DNA of 8,409 bases from Candidatus Fermentibacterota bacterium (GTDB lineage: Bacteria; JAFGKV01). Positions 1 to 6,662 of this stretch are shown piece after piece. The notes under the pieces are model-generated. The model searched no databases, had not been told where the DNA came from, and saw only the letters and a list, made by a program, of their open reading frames with translations. A program made the position numbers and the translations under genes. Each line of letters starts with the position of its first letter. Position 1 is the stretch's first letter. The stretch is from NCBI GenBank assembly GCA_030620115.1, contig JAUXFG010000162.1, forward strand, positions 1 through 8,409, given 5' to 3'.

Positions 1-52
1 GGGGGAATTGCTGGAATTGCTTGATTGCGAATTGAGGGATTGAGGGATTGAA
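1..52. repeat. Degenerate word-like tandem repeat (GAATTG / AGGGATTG)
   Basis: The hexamer GAATTG occurs at 5-10, 14-19 and 29-34. The 8-mer AGGGATTG then occurs twice in direct tandem at 35-42 and 43-50. The stretch has no coding character and abuts the hairpin-rich segment that starts at 53. It resembles the short degenerate repeats at 71-103, 6626-6661 and 7585-7625 in style but not in unit sequence. It is cut by the window edge, so its full length is unknown. Confidence 0.6.
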
Positions 53-299
53 TCCGCCGGCTGGCGGAAACGTTCAACATCCAACATTCAACGTCCAACA
101 TCGAAGTAGGGATGATGGAGCTCCGTCATGGCCGTTGGCGCTCGATACGGAAAGATCGCAGGCAGGGACGCCTGCGCCACTGACGAATGAGCACGTCCCT
201 CCACAGCATAAGACGTGCTCATTCCTCGCTGGAGGGCCACGATCCCTCGTGGCCGCCGTTGAGGCAAATACCTCCAGACGCGATCCGCCAGCTGGCGGA
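53..299. repeat. Hairpin-rich composite intergenic repeat bounded by two 16-bp palindromes
   Basis: The segment begins with TCCGCCGGCTGGCGGA (53-68, one imperfect pair) and ends with TCCGCCAGCTGGCGGA (284-299, perfect palindrome). Between them lie four more inverted repeats: 112-129 (18 bp, one G-T pair), 158-163/170-175 (6 bp), 185-197/212-224 (13 bp perfect, 14-nt loop) and 235-242/247-254 (8 bp perfect, 4-nt loop). An 11-mer, ACGTCCCTCCA, is repeated directly at 193-203 and 299-309. An open frame runs through the region, but its codons only read out the repeats. A dispersed, REP/BIME-like or MITE-like non-coding repeat fits best. No transposase or clear target-site duplication is visible. 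Confidence 0.55.
71..103. repeat. Degenerate CAACATTCAACGTC-type tandem repeat
   Basis: The stretch is built from variants of TTCAACAT, CCAACATT, CAACGTCC and CCAACATC placed end to end, giving a low-complexity CAAC-rich track on the plus strand. It lies just inside the first boundary palindrome of the hairpin-rich segment. It has no ribosome binding site and no coding character. Confidence 0.5.
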
Positions 300-401
300 C
301 GTCCCTCCATAGATGCTGATGAGCCGGCGATTGGGAGAAAGAACATGGGGGAAGGGAGGAGGATTGACCATTAGCAATTGGAAGAATCGATGTGCTATGA
401 A

Positions 402-436
402 GAAGCCCCTGGGGAGGATGCGACCCCAGGGGCTTC
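402..436 (-). terminator. Hairpin downstream of the ABC operon, probable terminator
   Basis: A perfect 13-bp inverted repeat (402-414 with 424-436, 9-nt loop) has GC-rich CCCCTGGGG cores. It lies 21 nt after the stop codon of the last operon gene. Read on the minus strand, the stem is followed by CTTCTTCATAG-like sequence, which is only weakly T-rich. Intrinsic termination is therefore likely but not textbook, and the stem might instead only protect the mRNA 3' end. Confidence 0.6.
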
Positions 437-457
437 GATACTCGATACGCGGGGAAG

Positions 458-1465
458 TTATCCCGTGCTCGTGTCTACTTCTGCCGCAGTGGTATCAGGA
501 AGGGCCGGTGGAGGCTCAAGCATCTCATCGATAGGTTTGGATAGGGTTTCGATGCGGAACTTGCCCACCTCATAGAGCCATCTGCTTCCTTCAATCGCTG
601 CATAACGCTTACCGGAGGGTTCCTCCTCAGGTTTGGGCGCAATGAGCTCGCCGACCAGGACTCGTTGTTCCGTTCCATCTTTCAGGATAACGTTGATTTC
701 CATGAATGGTTCATCCAACCCCGTGTCCATGCTGTCCGCGTGCGCGAAATCATCAGCCCTGAAGTTGGCGACGGTATTCAATAGACGATTTGCGAAGCTT
801 TCCTTGATGGCTCCCTCTTCCGGCGAGATGAGGGCCCATGAATCATCATCCTGCGCCTGGATGCGCAAGGGGCCATCCTCTCGTTTGAGCTCGATGGCGG
901 CGATATCGTCCTTGTCCACCTTCAAGATGTACATCTGTCTGAATCCACGCCACGCCCGATCGAACTGTCGCTTGATGTCTCCCTTCACCACATAAACCTC
1001 GTTTTCTCCTTCGAGCCTCACGTAGTTCGTGGAGAAGTCGGCGCCAACCTTGCCGATGAAGAATGACGCGAGCATAGTGCTGTCGGCTGCAAGGATCTTG
1101 ACGCGAGTGCCTGTGGAATCCACCTCGAAGATCCCGCTCTTCTCCGGGTTTCTGGATATGATTTCGGCATCCGTGGCTTGCAATGCGGCACGGAGCGCTC
1201 GGTTGACTCCGGCCGTATCCGCGGGAAAAATTTCCTCTTCAGTATCGCCTGCGATCAGCCATTCTCCGTTCTCCAGCCAGAATGTCACGTCGTTTTTTCC
1301 ATCCACCATAATGTGTGAAGGCTCCCCGGCAACGAGCTTGGGAAACAACACATCGCCGGTATCCGTACTGCTCGCGGGCCCCTTGAAGGGATTTGCGAAG
1401 AGGAGCAGAATGACAAGCAGTGCTCCGAGCACAATCATAAGTCTGACGAAATCTCTATTCTTCAT
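458..1465 (-). CDS. DUF4340 domain-containing membrane-anchored protein
   Basis: This is a 335-residue protein of the DUF4340 family, whose biochemical role is unknown. Members typically sit directly after a GldG-like gene in ABC-2 operons, exactly as here. One N-terminal membrane segment (about residues 8-25) is followed by a long soluble part, probably periplasmic. The soluble part looks duplicated: residues 48-160 contain a GEWLIAG strand motif and YVRLEGENEVYVV (148-160), and residues 183-300 contain DDSWALI and YAAIEGSRWLYEV (288-300) in the same order. The C-terminus (about 316-335) is Pro/Thr/Ala-rich and probably disordered. The ATG overlaps the stop of the upstream GldG-like gene by 4 bp (ATGA), which points to translational coupling. 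It is the last gene of the operon and is followed by a hairpin. The family call rests on the motif pattern and the gene order. Confidence 0.85.
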   Translation of the reverse strand: MKNRDFVRLMIVLGALLVILLLFANPFKGPASSTDTGDVLFPKLVAGEPSHIMVDGKNDVTFWLENGEWLIAGDTEEEIFPADTAGVNRALRAALQATDAEIISRNPEKSGIFEVDSTGTRVKILAADSTMLASFFIGKVGADFSTNYVRLEGENEVYVVKGDIKRQFDRAWRGFRQMYILKVDKDDIAAIELKREDGPLRIQAQDDDSWALISPEEGAIKESFANRLLNTVANFRADDFAHADSMDTGLDEPFMEINVILKDGTEQRVLVGELIAPKPEEEPSGKRYAAIEGSRWLYEVGKFRIETLSKPIDEMLEPPPALPDTTAAEVDTSTG

Positions 1466-3072
1466 GCCGCACGCTCCGTTTCAGCCTCACCAAGTCTCTT
1501 CAGCCTGGCCGCAGCCGCAGCCCGTGCCAGCCCGACGCAAACGACAATCAGAGGCATCAGAAACATACCAATGAGACGAAGAAAACTCTTGTGTCCTTGG
1601 GAAATCTCCCGCAACGGACGTTCGACCACGTGCTTGCTGCGAATGCCCATGAGCTCATCGCCCATGGACATCCAATCTATGGAGTTCAGAAGGAACGTCA
1701 GATTCCCTGGAAATTGGCTCAAGAACTGATCGGTGGCGAAGTACGAATTACCCACCACGATGATTTGTGTGGGGATACTCTCGTCGCGACGTGCTGAAAC
1801 ATCGATGGGCGCCGCGTTGGAATCCGCCACCGCAGGGATTTCCTTGCCCGCGAAGAAACTGGGGAACACGCCGGTCAGTGCATAGACAAGCCCTCGGGAG
1901 TGCAGATCCTCTTCCTTGGGGGTCCACTGTTGCTGGGGGTTGAGATTGCCGAAGCTCGTCGTGGTCCAACTTGCGGGAGAAGAGCTAGCCAGGGCGGTGA
2001 GCTCCACGGAATCCGGGGGCGCGCCAACGGTATCCAATGATCGAGTCCATGGCATGGTGATGGTCTCGAGCTTGCTCACCACAGGATTCTCTTGATCGAA
2101 GTTTGCTTTGACTACCTTTGGCCACAAGGGGTAGTTGGACATGAACCGCATGAATCCCGTGGAGAACGAAGCCATGGAAGAGATCCGGTCGACGAGCATG
2201 TCGGAGTTCAGCCGCAGACCGTACGACGCCATAAGATCCTCCAGTCCGGAGGACATGCGCGTTCCCTGCAGTGCCAGGCCTCCCATCTCGAGCACATCAA
2301 GGAGCGCGAACACCTTTCCACCATTCATGACGAACTGGTCGATTCGGTACTGCTCGGCGCCGGAGAGATCCTTGGGGCTCACGAGCATGAGTGTGGTGAT
2401 GTCATCCGGTACTGCGCGCTGACCACCTTCAAGATCCACGAACTCGATCTCATACTGTTTTCCGAGGACCATCTGCATCTGCTGATACCGCTGGTCGAAG
2501 TCCTCGCGCGGGAATCTGGAAATGATTCCCAGCTTAGGGCTTTCCTTGCGTGTTACCTTGAGGATTGCCGTGGTGAGTTCATACTCGAGACCCCATGGCC
2601 CTTGCACCACTGGTATGGCCTCATGCTTGTCCTCATACAAGACGACCATGCCCAAGTATATATTGGCGAGCTCGCGCTTGTCTTTCTGGATCACATCGAG
2701 CTGCACCTGGGGAATGCCCAACTGCTGAAGCTTCCTCTTCATTTCGGGGGATTTGTCGGGATCCTCCCAACGGACCCGGAGATTCCCCTTGCTGTTCGCG
2801 GCATACTCATCCAATAGATCGCGTACACTCCTTGGAAGATTCGCCATATAGGAAGGGAGATCTTTCGAGAAGTAGACCTTTATGGTGACAAGATCATCGA
2901 GGTTTCTCACTACATTGCGTGTCGACGAGCTGACCGTGAATTCCTTGTTCTCGGTGAGGTCGACACGATGCACGGTATTCGTGGTGATCAGGTTGATCAC
3001 CACGAGGATGAGAAGAATGAGGAGGGTGGATACCACAATCCTCGTGCCGGACGTTGTGTTTCTTGCTCTCAT
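1462..3072 (-). CDS. GldG-like ABC transporter auxiliary protein (ABC_transp_aux)
   Basis: This is a 536-residue member of the GldG/ABC_transp_aux family, the accessory component of Gld-type ABC transporters. In Flavobacterium, GldA, GldF and GldG are needed for gliding; elsewhere the function is unknown. An N-terminal helix (about 11-31) precedes the family-typical VDLTENKEFTVSSST stretch (37-51) and a large extracytoplasmic region. A second helix lies near the C-terminus (about 498-519), with the conserved NLTFLLNSIDWM and LMGIRSK motifs just before it (457-480). A GTG at 3084 would add four residues, but I chose the ATG at 3072 because GGAGG (3082-3078) sits 5 nt upstream of it. That leaves 2 bp after the permease stop, with the ribosome binding site inside the permease's last codons. 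The gene overlaps the DUF4340 gene by 4 bp. Residues 360-440 are the least family-like part. Confidence 0.88.
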   Translation of the reverse strand: MRARNTTSGTRIVVSTLLILLILVVINLITTNTVHRVDLTENKEFTVSSSTRNVVRNLDDLVTIKVYFSKDLPSYMANLPRSVRDLLDEYAANSKGNLRVRWEDPDKSPEMKRKLQQLGIPQVQLDVIQKDKRELANIYLGMVVLYEDKHEAIPVVQGPWGLEYELTTAILKVTRKESPKLGIISRFPREDFDQRYQQMQMVLGKQYEIEFVDLEGGQRAVPDDITTLMLVSPKDLSGAEQYRIDQFVMNGGKVFALLDVLEMGGLALQGTRMSSGLEDLMASYGLRLNSDMLVDRISSMASFSTGFMRFMSNYPLWPKVVKANFDQENPVVSKLETITMPWTRSLDTVGAPPDSVELTALASSSPASWTTTSFGNLNPQQQWTPKEEDLHSRGLVYALTGVFPSFFAGKEIPAVADSNAAPIDVSARRDESIPTQIIVVGNSYFATDQFLSQFPGNLTFLLNSIDWMSMGDELMGIRSKHVVERPLREISQGHKSFLRLIGMFLMPLIVVCVGLARAAAAARLKRLGEAETERAA

Positions 3073-3074
3073 GT

Positions 3075-3791
3075 CTACCTCCACTTCCGGCTTTCAACTG
3101 ATTTTATATTCAAGTAGAGGAAAAAGACAATGACTGACAGATAGTACATGATATCTCGGAGATCGATCACGCCGCGGCCGATGCTGTCGAAGTGAGATCC
3201 CAGGCTCAGGAACTCCAGCACTGAGGCGAATGCCGCCGGCGCGGAGAACAGTACCATGTCGTTTCCCATGATGTAGAGGAGGAATATCACCACGATGCTG
3301 ATGATGAAGGCTACAATCTGATTCTCGGTAAGGCTGGAGATGAATACTCCGATTGCCAGATAGGCCGCACCGATGAGGATGGAGCCAAGATAGGCGCCCC
3401 ACATCGGTCCCGGATCAAGATTGCCCAGAGTGGAGACGATGATGGGGGTAGGGAAAGTCAATATCAAAGCAGTGGCCAGCAGCCCGAGAGCTGCCAGGAA
3501 CTTCCCGAGAACCGCTTCCGAATCCTTGATGGGAAGCGTCATGAGAAGCTCCATGGTTCCTATCTTCTTCTCTTCCGCCCATAGTCGCATGGTAATTGCG
3601 GGCACAAAGAACAGGAATACCCATGGTATGATCGCGAACATATTCCTCATATCGGCCTGGCCGTTGAGAAAGAAAGGCCTGAAGAAAAGCCAGTTCGTGA
3701 GTAGCAGGTAGATAACCAGGAACACATAGGCGATCAGAGAGTTGAAGTACCCCTGGAACTCTCTCCGCGCGACAGCAAAGATGTTTCTCAT
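3075..3791 (-). CDS. ABC-2 type transporter permease, GldF-like
   Basis: This is the membrane subunit of the ABC transporter, 238 residues long, the usual size for the family. Six hydrophobic segments are visible at about 16-39, 51-69, 96-118, 130-153, 158-176 and 214-232. Between the second and third lies WAEEKKIGTMELLMTLPI (71-88), the cytoplasmic coupling motif characteristic of GldF and related permeases. HFDSIGRGVIDLRD (200-213) before the last helix is also family-typical. The gene overlaps the upstream ATPase gene by 4 bp (ATGA) and ends 2 bp before the GldG-like start, so both joins look translationally coupled. The working transporter is presumably a homodimer of this subunit with two ATPase subunits. 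The transported substrate cannot be read from the sequence. A role in gliding should not be assumed, because no other gld genes are present in the window. Confidence 0.92.
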   Translation of the reverse strand: MRNIFAVARREFQGYFNSLIAYVFLVIYLLLTNWLFFRPFFLNGQADMRNMFAIIPWVFLFFVPAITMRLWAEEKKIGTMELLMTLPIKDSEAVLGKFLAALGLLATALILTFPTPIIVSTLGNLDPGPMWGAYLGSILIGAAYLAIGVFISSLTENQIVAFIISIVVIFLLYIMGNDMVLFSAPAAFASVLEFLSLGSHFDSIGRGVIDLRDIMYYLSVIVFFLYLNIKSVESRKWR

Positions 3792-4732
3792 TGCTCCTCC
3801 CTCTCTCCCATGGTCAGCTCATAGAAGACCTCTTCGAGGCTTTGCGATTCCGGTCGCAGCTCTCGAAGCGTCCATCCCTCTTGAACCGCAATGGAGAACA
3901 CCTTCTCCGCGGCGATCCGCCCATTGGTGACCGAGAGTTCGAAGCGATGGAACTCCTCTTCACTATCTGCGAGTCTCAGTCTGGTCACTTCCTCGATTCC
4001 CGTGAGCAGATCGCTGATGGATTCCTCAGGCCCCCGCACTTGGACCACAAGGGATTCGGCCCCTTTGGCTTTCTTTGACAACTCGTCGGGCGTGCCGTCC
4101 GCAACCAACCTTCCATAGTCCATGATGAGCACGCGGTTGGTGGTGGCCTGAACTTCGGGAAGAATATGTGTCGACAGGATCACGGTCTTCTCCCGACCGA
4201 TCTCCTTGATGAGATCGCGAATCTGCTTGATCTGATTCGGGTCGAGACCGGTGGTCGGCTCATCGAGTATCAGGACATCCGGGTCATGGATCAACGTCTG
4301 TGCAAGGCCGACACGCTGCTGATAGCCCTTGGACATCTCACCAATGCGCTTGTGGAGCACCTCCTTGATCCCGCAGATTTCAATGATATCATCGATGCGC
4401 GACTGTTTCTTCGAGGCGGGTATGCCCCGGACACGGGCAATGAAATCCAAGAATGCTAATGCATACATCTCCTTGTACAGGGGCGCATTCTCTGGCAGGT
4501 AGCCAATACGCTTGCGGACCTCGACGGAATCCGTGGCGACGTCGTAGCCCGCCACGCTGACTGTTCCTTCATCGGCCGGCATGTAGCATGTGAGTATTCG
4601 CATAGTCGTGGTCTTACCGGCGCCATTGGGGCCAAGCAGACCCAAAATCTCCCCTTTTGGCACCGAGAAGCTGATGTCTCGGACTGCCACGGTGGGGCCA
4701 AACCGTTTAACGCAGTTTCTCACTTCGATCAT
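3788..4732 (-). CDS. ABC transporter ATP-binding protein, GldA-like
   Basis: This 314-residue nucleotide-binding subunit is predicted to power the adjacent permease at the cytoplasmic face. Its motifs appear in order: Walker A GPNGAGKT (34-41), YLPENAPLY (78-86) at the Q-loop, signature MSKGYQQR (133-140), Walker B LILDEP with catalytic Glu158, D-loop GLDP (162-165) and switch His189. The usual Q-loop glutamine is Glu81 and the signature is SKGYQ rather than LSGGQ. Both are familiar in the GldA/ABC-2 exporter branch and do not suggest inactivation. Residues about 215-310 form the extra C-terminal domain common in this branch. The start is well supported: GGAGG (4744-4740) lies 7 nt before the ATG. 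This is the first gene of the four-gene operon and overlaps the permease gene by 4 bp. Confidence 0.95.
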   Translation of the reverse strand: MIEVRNCVKRFGPTVAVRDISFSVPKGEILGLLGPNGAGKTTTMRILTCYMPADEGTVSVAGYDVATDSVEVRKRIGYLPENAPLYKEMYALAFLDFIARVRGIPASKKQSRIDDIIEICGIKEVLHKRIGEMSKGYQQRVGLAQTLIHDPDVLILDEPTTGLDPNQIKQIRDLIKEIGREKTVILSTHILPEVQATTNRVLIMDYGRLVADGTPDELSKKAKGAESLVVQVRGPEESISDLLTGIEEVTRLRLADSEEEFHRFELSVTNGRIAAEKVFSIAVQEGWTLRELRPESQSLEEVFYELTMGEREEQ

Positions 4733-4774
4733 CCACTGACCTCCGTTAGTACAACCTCACCCGCGCGAGGCGTA

Positions 4775-4780
4775 TGTATA
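4775..4780 (-). promoter_or_regulatory. Candidate -10 element for the ABC operon
   Basis: Read on the minus strand, 4780-4775 is TATACA, a good match to a -10 hexamer, which would give a leader of roughly 35 nt before the ATPase start. No clear -35 hexamer sits 16-18 nt further upstream, so the promoter may be activator-dependent, use another sigma factor, or be a chance match. Confidence 0.25.
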
Positions 4781-4831
4781 GGAATGATCTCCAATTAACA
4801 CCTATGGAATTGAATAGGTTCCCGGGAAGTC

Positions 4832-4843
4832 TCTCCGCGGAGA
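4832..4843. promoter_or_regulatory. 12-bp palindrome, possible operator upstream of the ABC operon
   Basis: TCTCCGCGGAGA is a perfect palindrome centred about 105 bp upstream of the ATPase start codon and about 60 bp upstream of the candidate -10. It could be a regulator binding site. Because GC-rich palindromes are frequent in this window's spacers, the regulatory reading is weak. Confidence 0.2.
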
Positions 4844-4926
4844 TACCTTGTTGACGGAGAAAGCGAGCGCATAAATTACGTGGGAAGCGATCCAAATTCC
4901 AGTTTTCGTCAACATTGACCCGGCAT

Positions 4927-5003
4927 GCCGTGCCCGCCGGCCTGCCTCGGCGGCTTGTCACGGCGTAGTTATACGTAGACGGGAGCCTTGGCGTAGACGG
5001 GAG
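4927..5003. repeat. Nested GC-rich hairpin plus 12-bp direct repeat
   Basis: An outer stem GCCGTG/CACGGC (4927-4932 with 4959-4964) encloses an inner stem CCGCCG/CGGCGG (4934-4939 with 4948-4953, 8-nt loop). It is followed by CGTAGACGGGAG at 4974-4985 and again at 4992-5003, an 18-bp period. The arrangement looks like a dispersed intergenic repeat rather than a gene-specific regulatory site. This rests on general familiarity with such GC-rich spacer repeats and was not checked against the genome. Confidence 0.45.
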
Positions 5004-5009
5004 GCATAG

Positions 5010-5037
5010 TCCCGCACCCAATGCTTTGGGTGCGGGA
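5010..5037. promoter_or_regulatory. Strong 12-bp hairpin with tetraloop upstream of the ligase gene
   Basis: Positions 5010-5021 pair perfectly with 5026-5037 around a 4-nt loop (TGCT). The stem ends 66 nt before the ligase ATG. No T-run follows on either strand, so an intrinsic terminator is unlikely. It could be a leader hairpin affecting mRNA stability or translation, a protein-binding palindrome, or the end of the repeat cluster just to its left. Confidence 0.45.
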
Positions 5038-5103
5038 TGAAGATGGGATGTCGAAATATGAAGTTATTCCTGTGCGAACCCTAATTCCAGGAGTGCGAGA
5101 TAC

Positions 5104-6615
5104 ATGGCCCATGCAGATGATTCTTTCATAGCGCTGAGCGATCTCTTGAAGATCCGGGCCCGTGAGACCCCCGCGAGGCCGTTTCTTGTTTGCGGGCAGA
5201 AGATATGGAGGTATGCGGAGTTCGAGACGTGGGTGGAGACCATCGCGCGAAATTTGGTCCGAGGTGGTCTTTTGCCGGAAGAACGAGTTGCCATGTTCCA
5301 ACGGAGGCGTCCGGATACAGTTGCGGCATTCCTCGCCATTTCACGAGCAGGCGCTCTGCCTGTGCCCATCAACTACCGACTCGGAAGAAGCCGGCTGTCC
5401 CAACTGCTCGCGCATTTCGCCCCCGCTTGGGTCATAGCTCACGATGAGTTCTTCGAACTGCTCCGTTCTTTTGCCGCCGTTCTCCCTCCTCATAGGAGGT
5501 GGATTCTCGGCCCCAAGGCTTCGGAAGAGACCGTCTCGTGGAAGATGCTGGAATGGGCTGCTCCTGCTACGGCAATGCCGACGGCTCGGCCTGATGAGGC
5601 ATGCTATATCGATTCGACATCCGGGACGTGGGGCATTCCCAAGGGGGTACTAACCACTCATCGCGGCATCGCGGCCAATGCAAGAGGAGCCATCACCGCA
5701 TTGGGGTTGCGGCCCGATGATGTTCATCTGAGCCTTTTTGCCGTGTTCGCCCATGCCCATGAACTGCTTGGGCGGACACTCTTTCTTGGAGGCTCGATGG
5801 TTCTTCTTGATTCACTCCGTCCCGGAGCCATAGCACGGACCATCGATCAGCACGGGGTAACCTGTGTGATGGGAGTTCCATCCATCTATGAGATCGCTTT
5901 CCGTCCTATTGTGAGTGATCGACGACTGAGGACTGTACGAATCTTCGAGTCGGGTGGTGGGGTGACGCCGGAAGCCCTCATCGAACGGTTCAAGAAGGCC
6001 TGCGGCACGGCGATCACTCCCGTGTGGGGGAGCACGGAAACGGCGGGCATCGCACTGGCCGGCCCCCCGGAATGTGGGCGTCCAAGCGGTGCGCTTGGAC
6101 TGCCGTGTCCCGGCTTCGAGGCACGTATCATTGATGAGAATGGAGAAACGCCCTCAGTGGGGAACCAGGGCGAGCTTCTTCTTCGAAGCGAGTCCATGAT
6201 GCAAGGGTATTTCAGACCCGACGAGGGGACTGAGGCGGCCCTCGATGGAGGATGGTATCATACCGGGGATTTTTTTCGACAGGACGATGCGGGCTTTTTC
6301 TACTTCCAGGGAAGAATCAACGGCATGATCAAGACCAGGGGGCTCAAGGTTTCTGCAATGGAAGTGGAGCAAGTCCTCCTGGCGCATCCCGCCGTTACCA
6401 GGGCGGCTGTTGTGGGCAAGTCATCTCCCCGGCACGGTGAGTTGCCCGTGGCCTTCGTGGTTCTCAAATCAAGAGTCACGGTGCGGCCTGAGGAACTGAA
6501 GGCCTTCTGTCGGGAACGGCTTGCCTCATTCAAGGTTCCCCAGGAGATCTACTTCAGAGAATCATTGCCCCAAACCGGCAGCGGCAAAATCCTCAAGTCG
6601 CGGCTTTTGGACTGA
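5104..6615 (+). CDS. AMP-dependent synthetase/ligase (acyl-CoA synthetase-like)
   Basis: This is a 503-residue class I adenylate-forming enzyme. The family activates a carboxylate with ATP to an acyl-AMP and usually transfers the acyl group to CoA. Core motifs appear in order: phosphate-binding loop STSGTWGIPKG (171-181), VWGSTETAG (307-315), GWYHTGD (384-390, with the ribose-binding Asp at the end near 389), the hinge and A8 region GRINGMIKTRGLKVSAMEVE, and the C-terminal PQTGSGKILKSR with the catalytic lysine at about 495. Length and motif spacing are normal. The loop has Trp176 where Thr or Ser is usual. The substrate cannot be assigned; the enzyme resembles fatty-acyl or aryl-CoA ligases, and no carrier protein, thiolase or NRPS gene is nearby. 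CAGGAG (5088-5093) lies 10 nt before the ATG. It appears to be a single-gene transcription unit, convergent with the EamA transporter. Confidence 0.9.
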   Translation: MAHADDSFIALSDLLKIRARETPARPFLVCGQKIWRYAEFETWVETIARNLVRGGLLPEERVAMFQRRRPDTVAAFLAISRAGALPVPINYRLGRSRLSQLLAHFAPAWVIAHDEFFELLRSFAAVLPPHRRWILGPKASEETVSWKMLEWAAPATAMPTARPDEACYIDSTSGTWGIPKGVLTTHRGIAANARGAITALGLRPDDVHLSLFAVFAHAHELLGRTLFLGGSMVLLDSLRPGAIARTIDQHGVTCVMGVPSIYEIAFRPIVSDRRLRTVRIFESGGGVTPEALIERFKKACGTAITPVWGSTETAGIALAGPPECGRPSGALGLPCPGFEARIIDENGETPSVGNQGELLLRSESMMQGYFRPDEGTEAALDGGWYHTGDFFRQDDAGFFYFQGRINGMIKTRGLKVSAMEVEQVLLAHPAVTRAAVVGKSSPRHGELPVAFVVLKSRVTVRPEELKAFCRERLASFKVPQEIYFRESLPQTGSGKILKSRLLD

Positions 6616-6625
6616 TCTGAGACTT

Positions 6626-6661
6626 CTCAACAGCTCACCAGCTTATCAGCTCAACAGCTCA
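6626..6661. repeat. Degenerate CAGCTCAAC-type repeat between convergent genes
   Basis: The exact 12-mer CTCAACAGCTCA occurs at 6626-6637 and 6650-6661, 24 bp apart, with the related words CACCAGCTT and ATCAGCTCA between them. The track fills nearly all of the 47-bp gap between the ligase stop (6615) and the EamA stop codon (6663-6665). No GC-rich terminator stem is visible in the gap for either converging gene. Confidence 0.6.
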
Positions 6662-6662
6662 A

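Larger units (their letters stand above)
4733..5103. other. Divergent intergenic region between the ABC operon and the ligase gene
   Basis: This 371-bp spacer separates two divergent genes, so it should hold promoters for both. It contains a candidate -10 for the ABC operon (4780-4775), a perfect 12-bp palindrome TCTCCGCGGAGA (4832-4843), a nested GC-rich hairpin (4927-4964), a 12-bp direct repeat (4974-4985 and 4992-5003) and a strong hairpin (5010-5037). A short minus-strand open frame crosses the repeats but has no ribosome binding site or protein-like pattern, so I see no gene here. CAGGAG at 5088-5093 is the probable ribosome binding site of the ligase gene. Confidence 0.6.

Noticed and set aside
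48-374. Plus-strand open frame of 108 codons in the left spacer
   Set aside because: Its codons simply read through the word repeats and inverted repeats. There is no good ribosome binding site and no domain-like pattern, and the opposite strand is open over the same stretch.
1-457. Possible CRISPR array because of repeated words
   Set aside because: Units are short, degenerate and without regular unique spacers, and no cas gene is present.
2092-2817. Plus-strand open frame of 241 codons antisense to the GldG-like gene
   Set aside because: It lies wholly inside a well-supported gene on the other strand, has no recognisable motif, and is explained as a shadow of that gene's codon use.
4468-4500. 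Glutamate at the Q-loop and SKGYQ signature as signs of a dead ATPase
   Set aside because: Both are common in the GldA/ABC-2 exporter branch, and Walker A, Walker B glutamate, D-loop and switch histidine are intact.
4746-5021. Minus-strand open frame of 91 codons in the divergent spacer
   Set aside because: It translates the hairpin and direct-repeat cluster, has no convincing ribosome binding site, and would place a gene across the likely promoter region of the ABC operon.
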